Shown piece by piece: positions 37,801 to 49,029 of a stretch of 64,000 bases of DNA (within the stretch, counting starts at the first letter, position 1; each line of letters begins with the position of its first letter). The translations under genes and the position numbers were made by a program. The stretch is from Balanoglossus misakiensis (Eukaryota > Hemichordata). The notes under the pieces were generated by a model. That model had not been told where the DNA came from. It was given only the letters and a program-made list of their open reading frames with translations, and did no database searches. The stretch spans positions 1,178,001-1,242,000 of the forward strand of contig CM082588.2 in assembly GCA_040954595.2 (NCBI GenBank). Direction: 5' to 3'.

Positions 37801-40800
37801 AAGAACAGATCTCACTTTGAAATCTGACGGTTTCAGGTCGGTTCCCTTGACGCCTTGAACACTGTTGTACCCATCTGGTGGCGCTGTCATATTGGTGTCA
37901 GATTTGTACATCTCTTGGCACTTCCCTAGAGCCACATCAGCCACAACCATCCATCTGGTACCTCTCACCTGATTGGGCGAGCTGTACTTGGCACTTGTGC
38001 TGTAAAGACAAAAATAAACATGTCAACTTACCTTAGAGGCCTCACCTTATTCTTGGTGTGTGGTCCACTAAATGTAACGTATAAACAAGTAGTGGCTACA
38101 GATAACAATCACCTTGCAATCTGCACCTTGTGAAAACAACTAACACCCACACAAATGCAAATATATGGTTTGTACCAAGTTTTCAGCCACAGGAAGATTT
38201 TTTACCTTGATGAGTCAGTGAAGTATATTCCATGGCCGAGCATTCCCGGATCAGTTCGTTTTCCACCAAAGTCATCCACCACTACTTTGGGTAATAACAA
38301 GCCTCTATAAAACACAAATATTAAACCAGATTAACATGACATGTAGATTCAACTTAATTTCACTACTTAATTGTTACATTTTAATGACAAAATTTGACTT
38401 CAAGAAAATTGCTTCACTTTTTTCTGACTTCATTTTGAAAACACGTACTCCCTCCTACCTTGACAAAATTCCAACAAAGTTAGCAGGCTTGGATGCATGG
38501 AACAAGAGCCTGGAATCACCAAGATCTTTGACAAAGCTACTTTCTTCAACTGACCGGCTCACGGCATAGATGTTTTCTATATTCAGCGAATGGAATCTGT
38601 GATATAAATAATACACACATGAAGATTATCAGGGTTAGAACCAGACATGTTCCTCACTCTGTTCCTCATATGTTCACTCCCTCAATCAATCTATCTCTCA
38701 CTTACTCACTCACTGCTGTAGCACAGAGATAATCTTACCCGTCCAAGAAAACCAAGTGTTCAATCCTCTTGTATTCAGAGTCACCTTTCTCAAGATGTTC
38801 AATGTGGCATCTTAGAGCATTGTACTTGGCTTTTGTACTGCCAACACTGGACCAGTTTGTGGCTTCATTCACACTGATGATGTCCCGTATCAGCTGTAAA
38901 AAGATAACACGATTACTGCTCAGCAATTCCATCAAAAAAGATTTGCCAAATATGATTTACAAATTTATATTAAGCCCCCCAAAAAGCTGATGACACTGGG
39001 TTTAGTTTACTAGTTGACAAATTATTGTACACAAATACATATACTGTACACACACTCACGTACACACACACACAAGATTGAAAAAAAGTAACTGACAACT
39101 TATCGACTGACTTACTTGACACAAATCCTGCTTTTGAGCAATCAGACTTTTGTTGTCGATAAGTGGAATGTTGGTTTTGTGCGGAATGGCGCGTTGATAT
39201 TCCTGTGTAAGACTTGACAGTTCCTTTTGTGTGGCCCCGGATTCAATGGCTCTCCTCAACTGTAGTAAAACAGCCTCTGCTTTCTCAACCTATATGGGTT
39301 TAATAAGAATAGTCATACCACCAGGAAAACACACATTTGGTAACTCTGAAAACGTTTGGAGTCTTTTTATTAAAATGTGAGAGTACTATTAAATGCCACT
39401 TACTTGTTCAATTTTTAATGAGGCCACAGGATTCAATAAAACCTCATCTAATTTCCCAAGAGCTTCTTGCCAAATCAGTTTCACTAGCGTAGACACTTCA
39501 GGTGAGAGATACTTGGCTTCAGTCGTCTCCAACATCATCTGTAAAGCACAAACATGTGACATCAATTCGACCAATGAGATCATTTACAAAGTTCACAACA
39601 CTGATTTTCTAAATATTTTTTGAAGTTTGATCAATATAATTTGACATGACAGCACTATACCTTCCTGAATTTGCCAGATCCTATATACCTGGAGACCAAA
39701 TCAAAGGATTTTGTCATCTTTCTCGGACCTTCACTTCGTTGATTGTACAGGAAAGTATAGCATTCCAGAGCCTCATCAGCAGAGTGTAGGTAACGATACT
39801 CTCTAGTTCCGCAAGATTCATCCTTGTCAGAGAGAAAGACAACGAAAATTAGACTTTTTTTTAAAAAGTACCCTTTTTGGACATTCAAGATTTTCACAAA
39901 CATTGCTTTATGCTGGATTGGCAAAGCATCTCTTTGGGGGCTTCAGCAGTAACCTCCCTATTCTTGCGAGAAGACTGAAGGGGAACATATACCAATGATT
40001 TCTGCTGCAACATATACAAATTTCATCAAAAGAAACAATAACCTGAATAAAAAGTAAGCAGTATCTTACCTTCATTTCTGATAGAAGACCATAGTGGGTG
40101 ACGACTCTAAAGTTATACTCATTGTCATTTGGTTTGTCTTTCAGATCATTCAGTGGTTGTACGTGGATCTCCATGACGAAGAAGGTCACCTCGCCACTTT
40201 TCTTCTCTTTCCTCTGCAAAAATGAACGAGGTAAAAGTTCAAGTTGAAATTATACAGGTGGGACCAGGCTTCTGTTGTTTACAGTGCAGGCTAGCTATCG
40301 TAAGAGGGTTGATATTAATGAATGATCTTCAGTGGAATTGAACAAGCCAAAAGTAACCAATGTTTCATGATCACAAGTTGACATATGATTTAACATACTG
40401 TGCTAAGTCACATGCTTGTGATAATGGAAATATTGAATACTTTCTGATGTTTCTGCTCTCCATAAGCCCTTACCTGTAAGATGGTACTTTTGGCAACCTC
40501 ATACTTATCTTCATCAAAGAATGGTGCTGTGTCATAGCCATCTCTCCAGACTCTAGTTCAACAGAAAATTGAAATATGAAAATATACTTTATGTGTGCCA
40601 TGCCCTCCAGTTGTTATTGTCCCCCATATTCAGGGCCAATCCTCTAATAGCTAGAATACATCACATGATACTGCTGGACCAGTCAATATAGCTTGAGTTT
40701 TTGATTGACATTTATGGGCGGAGCAAGATAAAATAGCAGAACATGTACTGTGCTACTGCAGACACAACAAGACTAGTTGATCATTTGCTTTAATGCAAAC

Positions 40801-41541
40801 ACAGACCTGTTTACTTTATTCATCCCATTTGACACATGTCATGACCATACTCACTTTATTTTGTTTATGTTGAAAGTTGTCTTGACAGTTTTCTGTTTCT
40901 GGTCATTTTGCTGAAGTTGTTTGCTAGCTGTTGGGAGAACAGAATGAGATGGAAATGTGTTCTCGTAGTCCAAGCGAAGAAAGCAAGCATATAAAGAGTT
41001 CTAAATTTTGAATAAATTGTGCATCCCAGTCCACATCTTTTGACACTTACCTACAATCTTTCCAGAACTGAATTCATTGGATCTGGAGACTCCATACACA
41101 ACATACGGATCAGCATCCAGTAAAGCTGCTTTCTCCACACAATCATGGATGAAATCCATGGATACAACCGGAATACCATACTTGACAGCTTGTCTCATTT
41201 TATAAGATAGGTCTCCTTTCTCAGGGTTGCTGACCACCAGATACGTACTCTGGAATTATAACAGAGGATGTGTGACTATTTAACGAAATTGTTATGTGAT
41301 TATGTCAAAAAGTGTTTTTCCTTCTTTTCTATGAAAGGCAAATGTACCCGTTGAGTTTCTTGGGTTGTGGAAATGACACCTCACAAAATAATCAGCGATA
41401 TGTGACTTTCACCTTCTTTGTGATGATGTAACTGACAACTCCATCATTGTTTGTGATCTTCTTCCGCAAATCTTGCTTCTTCTTGAAAGGGACACTGGTG
41501 CTCAGTTCCAGTGCAATTTGACATTTGCTGAAAATTCCCAT
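24691..41541 (-). CDS. PARP4: Vault poly(ADP-ribose) polymerase PARP4, complete, 42 coding exons, about 2443 aa
   Basis: ADP-ribosyltransferase of vault particles. Exons in order: 41541-41413, 41249-41051, 40927-40855, 40552-40474, 40213-40070, 39822-39661, 39538-39404, 39289-39116, 38893-38739, 38596-38459, 38304-38206, 37999-37816, 37640-37421, 37252-37122, 36894-36676, 36497-36295, 36135-36054, 35835-35698, 35496-35304, 35092-34825, 34655-34556, 34393-34223, 33996-33916, 33667-33485, 33370-33257, 33083-32934, 32706-32622, 32352-32286, 32005-31923, 31611-31198, 30863-30799, 30549-30513, 29972-29910, 29702-29643, 29327-29178, 28758-27338, 26869-26491, 26217-26137, 25899-25811, 25479-25435, 25183-25069, 24944-24691. 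All phases close (7332 nt). Domain order: BRCT (about 1-110), PARP helical region, catalytic domain with H450/Y501/E560, acidic linker, VIT, von Willebrand A with DMSNS at 913-917, 14-3-3-like segment, actin-like segment, P-stalk-like peptide, polyproline/FG region, vault-interaction C-terminus. The three borrowed segments are absent from human PARP4. Least certain joins: 29910-29972 and 27338. Confidence 0.95.
25951..26154. repeat. Direct repeat, left copy (with 26309-26508)
   Basis: This stretch is about 200 bp and is repeated 358 bp to the right. Shared words include TGTAAGGTAAG, GCAACTTGTAT, CCAGACAAGC, GCAGTACTCTGTG, ATAGATTTCGTTCCCTTACC and GGAATGGCTG. It covers the 3' end of PARP4 exon 26217-26137, its splice donor and the start of the following intron. 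Confidence 0.9.
26309..26508. repeat. Direct repeat, right copy (with 25951-26154)
   Basis: The right copy covers the 3' end of PARP4 exon 26869-26491, its donor and the beginning of the next intron. As a result the two exons end in the same protein words, AIPPPG and AIPSPG. One of the two exon ends was probably created by a tandem duplication that carried a splice donor. Confidence 0.9.
27338..28758 (-). other. PARP4: Giant PARP4 exon: polyproline (FH1-like) and FG/GFG-rich disordered region
   Basis: This 1421-nt exon encodes about 473 residues. The first half has many proline runs ([54 protein letters not shown]) like profilin/SH3/WW ligands, and a short Gln run. The second half has FG-type repeats ([34 protein letters not shown]) like nucleoporins; human PARP4 also has a few FGS motifs here. 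The exon ends at a weak donor (CTG|GTACAT at 27337), the only site that keeps phase with the next exon. Confidence 0.85.
29239..29280 (-). other. PARP4: Ribosomal P-stalk C-terminal peptide motif in PARP4
   Basis: Exon 29327-29178 encodes [18 protein letters not shown] at residues about 1616-1633. The invariant C-terminus of eukaryotic ribosomal P0/P1/P2 proteins is E-E-S-D-[DE]-D-M-G-F-G-L-F-D. Here it is internal, with Gly then Asp after LF. In the stalk this peptide docks translational GTPases, and some ribosome-inactivating proteins are known to use the same peptide. The exon is in frame between phase-1 introns and is 150 nt, so it can be skipped in frame. Confidence 0.9.
31241..31444 (-). 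other. PARP4: Actin N-terminal segment with DNase I-binding loop, embedded in PARP4
   Basis: Within exon 31611-31198, after a Glu run, residues about 1443-1510 read [35 protein letters not shown] and [17 protein letters not shown]. Conventional actin has LVVDNGSGMCKAGFAGD, RAVFPSIVGRPRHQGVMVG and [17 protein letters not shown] at about residues 8-63. The D-loop ([17 protein letters not shown]) is kept almost unchanged. The nucleotide loop has diverged ([10 protein letters not shown] for DNGSGMCKAG), so nucleotide binding is unlikely. The piece lies in one exon and is uninterrupted at the codon-41 position where many actin genes have an intron. Confidence 0.93.
31445..31516 (-). repeat. PARP4: GAG/GAA repeat encoding a Glu/Asp run in PARP4
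   Basis: A purine-rich repeat on the coding strand encodes about 23 mostly Glu residues (with two Asp) at about 1417-1439, directly before the actin-like segment. The repeat is in frame and probably length-variable. Acidic runs also precede the actin-binding parts of some proteins, but here I infer only a charged linker. Confidence 0.85.
31923..33083 (-). other. PARP4: 14-3-3-like C-terminal helices within PARP4
   Basis: Exons 33083-32934, 32706-32622, 32352-32286 and 32005-31923, about residues 1259-1386; the recognisable part is about 1278-1358. It reads [53 protein letters not shown] and [14 protein letters not shown]. This follows the order of 14-3-3 helices G to I ([56 protein letters not shown]). 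The Asn of the 14-3-3 ALNF motif, which contacts the ligand backbone, is Ser here. The N-terminal half with the phosphate-binding Lys/Arg/Arg/Tyr cluster was not found nearby. I infer a degenerate half-domain, perhaps for dimer-like or ligand-independent contacts. Splicing frame is intact throughout. Confidence 0.85.
34223..35496 (-). other. PARP4: PARP4 von Willebrand factor A domain
   Basis: Exons 19-22 (about residues 889-1133). The metal-ion-dependent adhesion site DxSxS is intact as DMSNS (913-917) after YEVVFLL. Later strands are [24 protein letters not shown] and TRVFTLGV, followed by [16 protein letters not shown] and [11 protein letters not shown], as in vertebrate PARP4. Confidence 0.93.
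35242..35274 (-). other. Candidate 33-nt cassette exon inside the von Willebrand A domain
   Basis: On the minus strand the stretch has an acceptor (TTTTAG) and a donor (GTAAGA). It is a multiple of three, and its phase fits between exons 19 and 20. If included it would add 11 residues (about [11 protein letters not shown]) just after the strand FNIVTFGT. The form without it aligns better with vertebrate PARP4, so I left it out of the main model. Confidence 0.3.
35698..37252 (-). other. PARP4: PARP4 VIT domain
   Basis: Exons 14-18 (about residues 631-888) match the vault inter-alpha-trypsin domain: [74 protein letters not shown] and [13 protein letters not shown]. Almost the same words occur in vertebrate PARP4. 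Exon 18 ends in the conserved PRMWVEKHP leading into the von Willebrand A domain. Confidence 0.93.
37421..38596 (-). other. PARP4: PARP4 catalytic domain with intact H-Y-E triad, plus acidic linker
   Basis: Exons 10-13. The NAD-binding His lies in [15 protein letters not shown] (H450), the Tyr in [14 protein letters not shown] (Y501) and the Glu in [20 protein letters not shown] (E560). The triad is complete. Family knowledge: PARP4 carries H-Y-E although mainly mono-ADP-ribosylation has been reported for it. Exon 13 continues into a Ser/Asp-rich acidic stretch ([18 protein letters not shown]) before the VIT domain. Confidence 0.93.
40855..41541 (-). other. PARP4: PARP4 BRCT domain
   Basis: Exons 1-3 begin [13 protein letters not shown], matching the MGIF-x-x-C start of vertebrate PARP4, and continue with [42 protein letters not shown] and ADPYVVYG. 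These are the alternating strands and helix of a BRCT fold, with the conserved aromatic position supplied by F in the last helix. BRCT domains mediate phosphopeptide or protein contacts. Confidence 0.9.
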
Positions 41542-42420
41542 AATTGCACAGGATTCTCAGTGCACACATACACTGCTAGTATTTCTGTTATTCTGTTAGA
41601 ACAAACAAATGAGTTCACATAACAGAATTAAAGTTTAATTTAAACATAAAGTTATTCTGGGTTTTTTAACATAGCTTGGGAGATATCATACTGTATGTCA
41701 CATTCTATAATACACCTAATTTAAATACCACCTTTCTGTTCCTGTTTTCCTTTGAATGTTAACAGGTGAAAAAAGTTAAGTCATAGGACAAAAATGTGCT
41801 GACACAGCACAGCTCAGTTTTCAAGAGTACAGCACTATCAAACTTCATTCAATATAAGATGTAAAAAAAGTTTATTTGACTCAACGCACTAACTGTTGGT
41901 CAAGACTTGAATCGTTGTGGGTGGGGTGGGGTGGGGTGAAGGTGGGTTGTTTACACGCCCCTGAAATTATTTTTATTTCCTTGTTCACTTTCATCATGGA
42001 GGAGTGTATGTATCATTACATGTGTACTGTGGCGCTTATATCGATCATACGGTATGCACACATATGAAAAATGCTCAGTAAACTTAATACATATACATAT
42101 GTGTGTAAACGTGTCCATATCCCATTTGATATCTGTCATAAATATTATTTGCGGGCCTGAACTTCAAGGTGAAACTCAAGAAGTCAGAGCGATCACTAGC
42201 ATCACACATCTGATCAGGTGGGCGTGGCAAAACTGTGTACATATGTAAGCAGTATCTTGCAGCTGAAAACTTACCTGTGTTGCAGACCTGCGATCGAGCT
42301 GAGTTATGATATTCTACTCATTGACGAACCGGTTAAAATCTGCTTTTCAAAGCAGCATCAACCTGATCAAACGCGATCACTGCATGACTAACTCTCCCGT
42401 AATAGAGCGTGACGTTTGTT
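41542..42420 (-). promoter_or_regulatory. PARP4 5' UTR and candidate promoter
   Basis: The first coding exon has an acceptor-like site 30-40 nt upstream of the start codon. A strong minus-strand donor (CACAG|GTAAGTTTTC, exon edge at 42275) suggests a leader exon at about 42275-42420, in a slightly GC-richer stretch containing CGATCG and GACGTT words. This is inference from splice signals only. Confidence 0.4.
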
Positions 42421-44380
42421 TACACCGTCGACCTCTTCCGGGTCAAAGGTCGCCTGATGTCAACTGTCGCTAAGAAAGCTGGAATTTGCTTGGATACCAA
42501 GGTTCTGAAGCTTCAGTACCGTAGCTCAAGGTTTTGCCTTGAACAAAACCCTTTTTTTAATTGCAGAAGAGTTCTATTTTGCTGTTTTGTCTCTTTACAA
42601 TTCTGTTGGCCTTTGCACAGTGATGAAACTGTCCTATTTCTGCACTGGATGCAACAGTTAACATAGGACTCTCTTCAAAGACAACTTGAACCAAAAGGTT
42701 TACATACATCAGGGATGTATTGTAGACAATGTTTATCACAGACAGCAAAAATAAAAGTATAGCCATTTACAATTGGCATGTGTAGCATTTGACCCTTTTC
42801 ATTATTTTATTCCCATCAACTGCATCTTGTCCTGTAGTTGTGCGAAACTTGCCCACTGTTCCACTTGGCAACATACAATATGCAATCAATTTGCCCACTC
42901 ACACATGGTATCATTCTCTGATATAGTCAATCATTCAACAAACACAGGCCCAACGCAATTATTTCCTGTCCCAAAAACCTTTTTATTGGCAACAGTAAAC
43001 AAAGAAGCATTTCTGTTATGTACATGTCTTAAAGTTCTCTATATCTACTTGTACAATGCTTCTACACAACTACGAAAAAGAGGAAAATTCAGAGGAGAGC
43101 AACCAAAAAATTATACGACCTTTCTTTAAAAATAAAACCCTAAAGCACAAAATACATACTGTTCAGGATAAACATAACACTTAATTCTATTGAAGTTGCA
43201 TTAACTAAAAATATTTTCTTTAAAGCGTTTTTAACAATCCTGCATGTCGCAGGACAACTGTAGCGGCTAGCAATTACTACTTTTATCAGGTGAACTTTAT
43301 CAGTAAGCCCTCCATTGATGGCTCTTTTTGGCCAGCAAAGATTCAACAGATACGGGGGTCACACATAAAGTGGCCCATTCAGTTATCACGCACATCAGAA
43401 GACATGCACAAAATATCCATTCGGATCGGTCAGTCTTTCGTGTACGAAACAGCGACTCAAAAACTTTTGCTGGCGTCCAAAGTCCTCCAACTCCACAAAG
43501 CAGGAGTGTCTTGAAATAAACAAGAGAAACCGAAAAAACAAATTCATTTTCACAAAAGTTACATTTGCTTACAGTGAATGTTGAAATTGCTCATTTCAAG
43601 AGCGTTTCATTCGCTGTGGAAATCAAAGTTGTCTACAATGGTTACTCCATACACAGCAATGTTAACTTCATAGTAAAAATAGTTACATTTTCTGAAGTCT
43701 CAGAATGTTAGAATAACAGACTACAATGGCCAAAACTTGCAAATAAAATCATTAAGGGTAACTTTATCAGCAAAGACATCCCCCCAAAGAAAAACATTAC
43801 TTTTATCATAATTAAACAGGTTTTCTGTGAACATAGTGATGGCAGTCTGGGAAAAGTTTTACAAGAATTGTTTTTATGTGACCTTGGGTAGAAGAGGCAA
43901 AAACCTGTGTTATCACTACTCTCTTACCCTGATCAGTATTAGTATAAATTATGGAAGTTAATAAATGTACAATCAGCCATTGAAATCAGCTTTGTGTTTT
44001 TTGTTGGTTCTTTAAATTTTCAACTTGTACCTTTCTTCACATCGACTGTGCTGAGTTAATTTCAAACTAGAAAGACTGGTGCCATGTGACAGAAAGGTCA
44101 AGCAAGGGTCATGCAAACAAGCCCATTGACAAACATGTCACTCTTAAGACTTGGAACTGGCCAATCAATCTCTTGTACATGTAAATTTGTCGCAAAAAAA
44201 CTTTTTTTCTGTCGTCAATGAACCACTTTATTGTAAAAAAAAAAGATCATTCCTTGTGATGAATCGTTGCGATCTCACTAAAGAATGCAATATACTACAA
44301 CGACCCCTACAGAGGTCAGAGCTTGTCCAGATATCTCAAATGATGCCCGAAGGGTAACATGCAGGTAGTTCCAAGACTCT
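42421..44380. other. Akirin 3' UTR and spacer before PARP4
   Basis: No supported exon lies between the PARP4 leader region and the akirin stop codon. Minus-strand AATAAA words at about 42982-42987 and 42806-42811 are candidates for the akirin poly(A) signal. That would mean a 3' UTR of about 1.4 kb; this is unproven. Confidence 0.4.
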
Positions 44381-47300
44381 TTATGAAACATCTGTAAGAG
44401 AACAAAGACAGAGAAACCATCAGTAACATTTACAAGGGAAATAAATTCATTTAATCCTTTACATACTTGCAGCTGCCTGCACACGAGGGAATCAAGCTAC
44501 AAATGTCATCAGCATAAAATTTCAGCAATAAACATATTTCTTTTTATATAATTATAATCAATGCCTCTCACACCACAAGGTTTATTACAAGCAGCTGGTA
44601 ACTACTAGTCGTGGTCTATTTCGTCTCTATTAAATTGAAATGAAATGACCACTATTATTTGTAAAAGGATAATGAGCTCATGCACAACCAGCTTGCCATG
44701 GAATTTCTACTGGCAATCAAATTAGCTGTGAATGAGCTGTTGTCCAACTGAAGTGTTAATGGTGATGAGGTGACCCATCAATGCAAGGAAACAATGCCGA
44801 GTGGCCAGCCTTTCCCCAATGCATGTAAACAGTGCAAGAAAAACTTGATATTCTATGGGATTTGCACAGTTGAGAATGAATACCAAACACTATCAATTTG
44901 AATAACAATTGCAGGCTATTCAATAATGCATACTGCAATCAATGTGACAGAAACGAACACTATTGCCAGTTTCAAAGCCTGGTAAGGCCAAAACGTGGAT
45001 AATTTGCATGTTTACAGGAACGAATTTATAAAATTTACACCGAGAATAATGTTTATGACTCAACATGTATATTTTTTATAAACTTGCTTTGTGGTGGTGA
45101 ACAGTAAACCTGCTGGTAACATACATAAATATGCAGTTATGCTAATTTCGGTACTGCCCTCATCAATACCCTGGACACCACCCATTCTGCAACTATAAAC
45201 CGACCACCGAGATTTTATTGCCAATATGACACTGAAATTCCACTCCCCCTAAACTGCAATTACCATAGTAACTACCCAGTAACATTCTCTCTAATTTTCT
45301 CCTGAATCACACAACCACTCGGCATATTTCACAATCTGCAATATCATTTCTATGGTTTCAGCTGGTCTTAATTCTCACTGTATCAGTTTGTACCCAAGAA
45401 TACTTACAGCTAGCAGCAGTTTCACCAAACCGTCTGTGGAGTTGGTCATGGTTGAACTTCAAAAAGGCTTCATATTGTTCTGTAAATGCAATGAGAAATG
45501 GAAGAAACGCCAGGTTATTCATTATCTGTCAAACATTTGCATTCATTTACAGCCATCGATCACTGGACTATGCATAATCATACAATTATTTATAGGACAT
45601 GTCAAAAAGCTGAATATTTAATGCAATGCACAGGTCATGGCAATAAGTTGTGTGGAATTGTTACAATTGACAACGGTGGCAAATATCCCACCACTGGTAT
45701 GCATATCAATTTCTCTAGGCAATTTCAGAGTTGGATGCACATAAGAGCTAATGGCACAGCTGAAATCCCATCCCCACAGGGTTTTCACGACTGTGATAAT
45801 GTACATTCGGCCATTATTCTCTAATGTAATTCACAATTCCCTGCTGATTTACTGCCAAAGAAACCCCATTCAGTCACAAAACACCCCAACAAGCTCACCA
45901 GCAGTGTATTCAAAAATCAAGAACTTTTTCACAGCTGGTGACCACAACAACTGTCTCTCGCTATTTATGCGACACTATTCATTACCATACTGGAGACCAA
46001 CTTCAAAGGGATTGGCGTGGAGTGGGGGGAGGTATGTACTCAATAGCACACAACAAACATGTTTCTCAATGGGTCCTACTCTTGTACAGCCACGATGGTA
46101 TTCACGTCACATATACGCACACATCAAATATGCGCTCCACTCCCCATACAATCCCCATCACATTCTGTGACTGATGGCTTTCACTGGCCCCAGATGACAA
46201 GGTTTCCATTACTCCACAAGACAAATCCATCATGCGCCATTTCATAAGCAGAGCCACTTGATTTTTTCTCCCACTCCCTTTACTAACTGGTTTTATGTGA
46301 GCCACTCGTCTCACCAGTACATTTCTGAACATTACAAGAAATTAAAAGTCGCCATATATTCCAAGAGGTCTTTGTTTTTTTTCTTCAAACCATATCTGAA
46401 CACATACCAGGAAATCTTTTTTCAGGAGAAACTGCCTAGGCACCCTTTTGTCAATTCCAGCATGTCCACATGGAATTTCTATTATATTATATTCAACATA
46501 CATACGCAGCAGACTGGTTCAGGAATTTCCAGTTAATTTGATACGGGGTATCAACATCAGTTTGGCTTTTTGGGTGCAGTTTTGTTCCGAAACTGTGCAG
46601 TACTGACATTGTTCCAGCCAGTAATAACAGCACTCTGAATTTTATAGACATAATTAGGGAAGGCATACCTGCAAGTTTGCATGTCAGCGTTTTGTCATAT
46701 TCCTCTCTGATTTGCTCCTCTCGTTCCTTGAGAAGCCTCTCGCACAGCGTGATGACCTGTCTCAATGTAAATATAGGCTGTTCTTTACGTGAAGGCGATG
46801 AACCGGGCGACGACACAGCTGGGGACAAACTCGACAGAAATTGCACATGTTGGCTGAGATTACTTGATAACGATGAGGAGGATGACGAGGAGGTGGAGGC
46901 CTGTGCGACTGGCGTCGGTATGTGGGAGACACTCGTGGAAGTACTGCTACTATTTGTAAATGCAGTTGATAGCTTCTTGCGTCGTTGCATCCGTCGCCAT
47001 TCTAACATGACATTGTTTGATAGTTGTTCTGAAAAAAATATACAAAAGGCACAAATTAGGTACATACAGTATGATACAAGTAAAAATAATGTAATCTGAT
47101 CACCTCTGTCCCACATTCCATTATTTTACAGGAACAAAATCATCCCCACCCCTCCCCTCCTATCACCAGAGCTAATCCACTTTTCAGGAGCAATGTTTGC
47201 TCTCAAGTCATGTTACGATAAACCAATTCCAAAGTACAACGTGATTCAAATAGGATTCAATGCAATTATCAAGCCAACCACAAAACAAGAATGGCTTAGG

Positions 47301-48264
47301 TAACTTTAGGTATATAACTTACTAGTACTGAAAATACAACAGCAACATTTCAGACTATTGCAAGTGTAAAACTTTAAGCAATTTCTATGTAACGAACACG
47401 ATACCCCCCCCCCTCCCTCTGAAAAAAGGGTTTTCACTCTCACAAAGCATTGAAGATAATACCTGATTTATACCGTCATTATGGGTATGTTTTTCACTTT
47501 TAATATGGACAAGCTGAAAGTTAAGAGTCACGAATAGTTTCTAGAGTAAGGGTCAAACAGTCCTGGGTTGGTCCAAACTATGTCATTATGTGATCTTTTG
47601 AATATGAAATTTACATGGCGTCCATTCTGACCGTTACCCAATTTACATCGGATGCCGACAAAGCATTCTCTGATACGCCCTGATCTTTCGAAAATGAGAA
47701 CCCTTCATAAGCTGAACATGAGAAGTCGTACAAATCATTCAAAAAGCTAAAAAAGTAAGCCAAACTAGCAAACGCTTTTGCGGCGTTTTTTCTGTAATGA
47801 AATGAACATTTTCAACGGTGCGGCGTTGTGGAGTACGGACCAGGAGTTATGTCGTCTGCATCTTTCTGCCCTTTTCAGATTTACTGACGACTTTGCTGAA
47901 CCTATTTCCCGACTAAAGCAATAGTTTTAGAAGCGGTTCGACCCCACACCTCAATTTCGCAGTCGAATTCTCAAGCACGATAAACAATGAGCTTGTGGAC
48001 AGGCTTATACTTGCATCCGACGCCATTTAAATTTTGATTTACTTGGCTTTTTGCTGTACCCCTTTGTGTTTGTCTTCTTCCGGTCTTACCTGGTGTTAAC
48101 TTCGGAGAAACATGGCGAAACGGTGACGGTTCTAACTGGTGTGCCTTGGTCTGTGGTGTCGTTGACGGCATGAGAGGCACACATCTTCTTCTTTTCGGCG
48201 ACTGCGAGGGGCTATGTAAAGGATCAAAATCAAGTGTCCGTTTCAACGTTGCACCACAGGCCAT
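44381..48264 (-). CDS. AKIRIN: Akirin, complete, 4 coding exons, 205 aa
   Basis: Small nuclear adaptor that links transcription factors to chromatin remodelling and, in vertebrates, helps import proteasomes into the nucleus. Exons in order: 48264-48090, 47028-46669, 45479-45408, 44391-44381. Phases close and total 618 nt. The start [16 protein letters not shown] and the PKRRRC nuclear localisation signal are as in vertebrate AKIRIN2. Then come EPSPF, an [20 protein letters not shown] helix, a Ser/Thr-rich linker, [53 protein letters not shown] and the invariant C-terminus SYVS. The last coding exon has only 11 nt: it completes the Tyr codon and adds Val-Ser and the stop (TAA at 44383-44381). 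Length equals that of human AKIRIN2 (203 aa). Invertebrates often have one akirin, so no paralogue number is given. Confidence 0.97.
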
Positions 48265-48608
48265 TTTGGACTGTGAAGGCCTTACAGTTTAACACTGAAA
48301 ATATCCAGTTAGCACCGCCTGTACACCCACAAAAACAAGAAAAAGTGGTATTCGTGTTATTCCAGAATGTAGCTGCGATGTTCTCGACAAAATGAGACTC
48401 GGAATAACGCAGATGTTTCCAGATATTCCAACAAGGGCACCGCAGCTACGCAGTGAAATCCGACCAATTTCAAGATGGCCTTATTACAACCCAAACATTA
48501 GCAAGCCTCGGTTTCAATGAATGAACAACTGACGGTTTCTGGAACGAGAGGGCGCTTCAGGAAGTCGCGGTGCCTGTCGATATAAAGGAATGGAACTTTC
48601 ATACAGCG

Positions 48609-48795
48609 TACGAATTTCTTATAAGAAATAAGAATGTCTTATAAGACATTTCTTGGTTATCATGGTAATATTTATACTTGTCAGAAACTTGTCAGAAACG
48701 TGTAAAAAACTCGTTTCTGACGAGTTTTTTTTACACGTTTCTGACACGTTTCAAGTTTTTTATTTCTTTATAACTTTCTTATACGTTTCTTATTA
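48609..48795. mobile_element. Fold-back (hairpin) element between akirin and ARL13B
   Basis: The central arms are TTGTCAGAAACGTGTAAAAA...CTCG (48678-48713) and CGAGTTTTTTTTACACGTTT with CTGACACG (48721-48748), separated by a 7-base loop. Outer AT-rich arms (ATTTCTTATAAGAAATAAG and TTTCTTATACGTTTCTTATT) extend the symmetry imperfectly. No open frame; MITE-like. Confidence 0.65.
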
Positions 48796-49029
48796 TTATG
48801 GTTGCAGATATCCGACCTATTGTCTATCTCATAGGCAGTTGAACAATTAACATGAGTCTGGGAATACCTCTATTTGTCGGACTACACATAGAAACCTTGA
48901 AACCATGGGCCGCTGGGCTTGTGGTTGAAACCGGAAAATTACCAAGCCAATTTGTCGACTATTTCGAGACTGATAAGAAATTGATTGGTTCTGGCAATCA
49001 TCTCTCCATGGGTGGTAATTAATGTCAGG

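Noticed and set aside
46493-46513. Minus-strand word SAAYVC plus stop after an AG, resembling the akirin C-terminus.
   Set aside because: It lies upstream of the exon encoding [13 protein letters not shown]; the true SYVS end is completed at 44391-44381.
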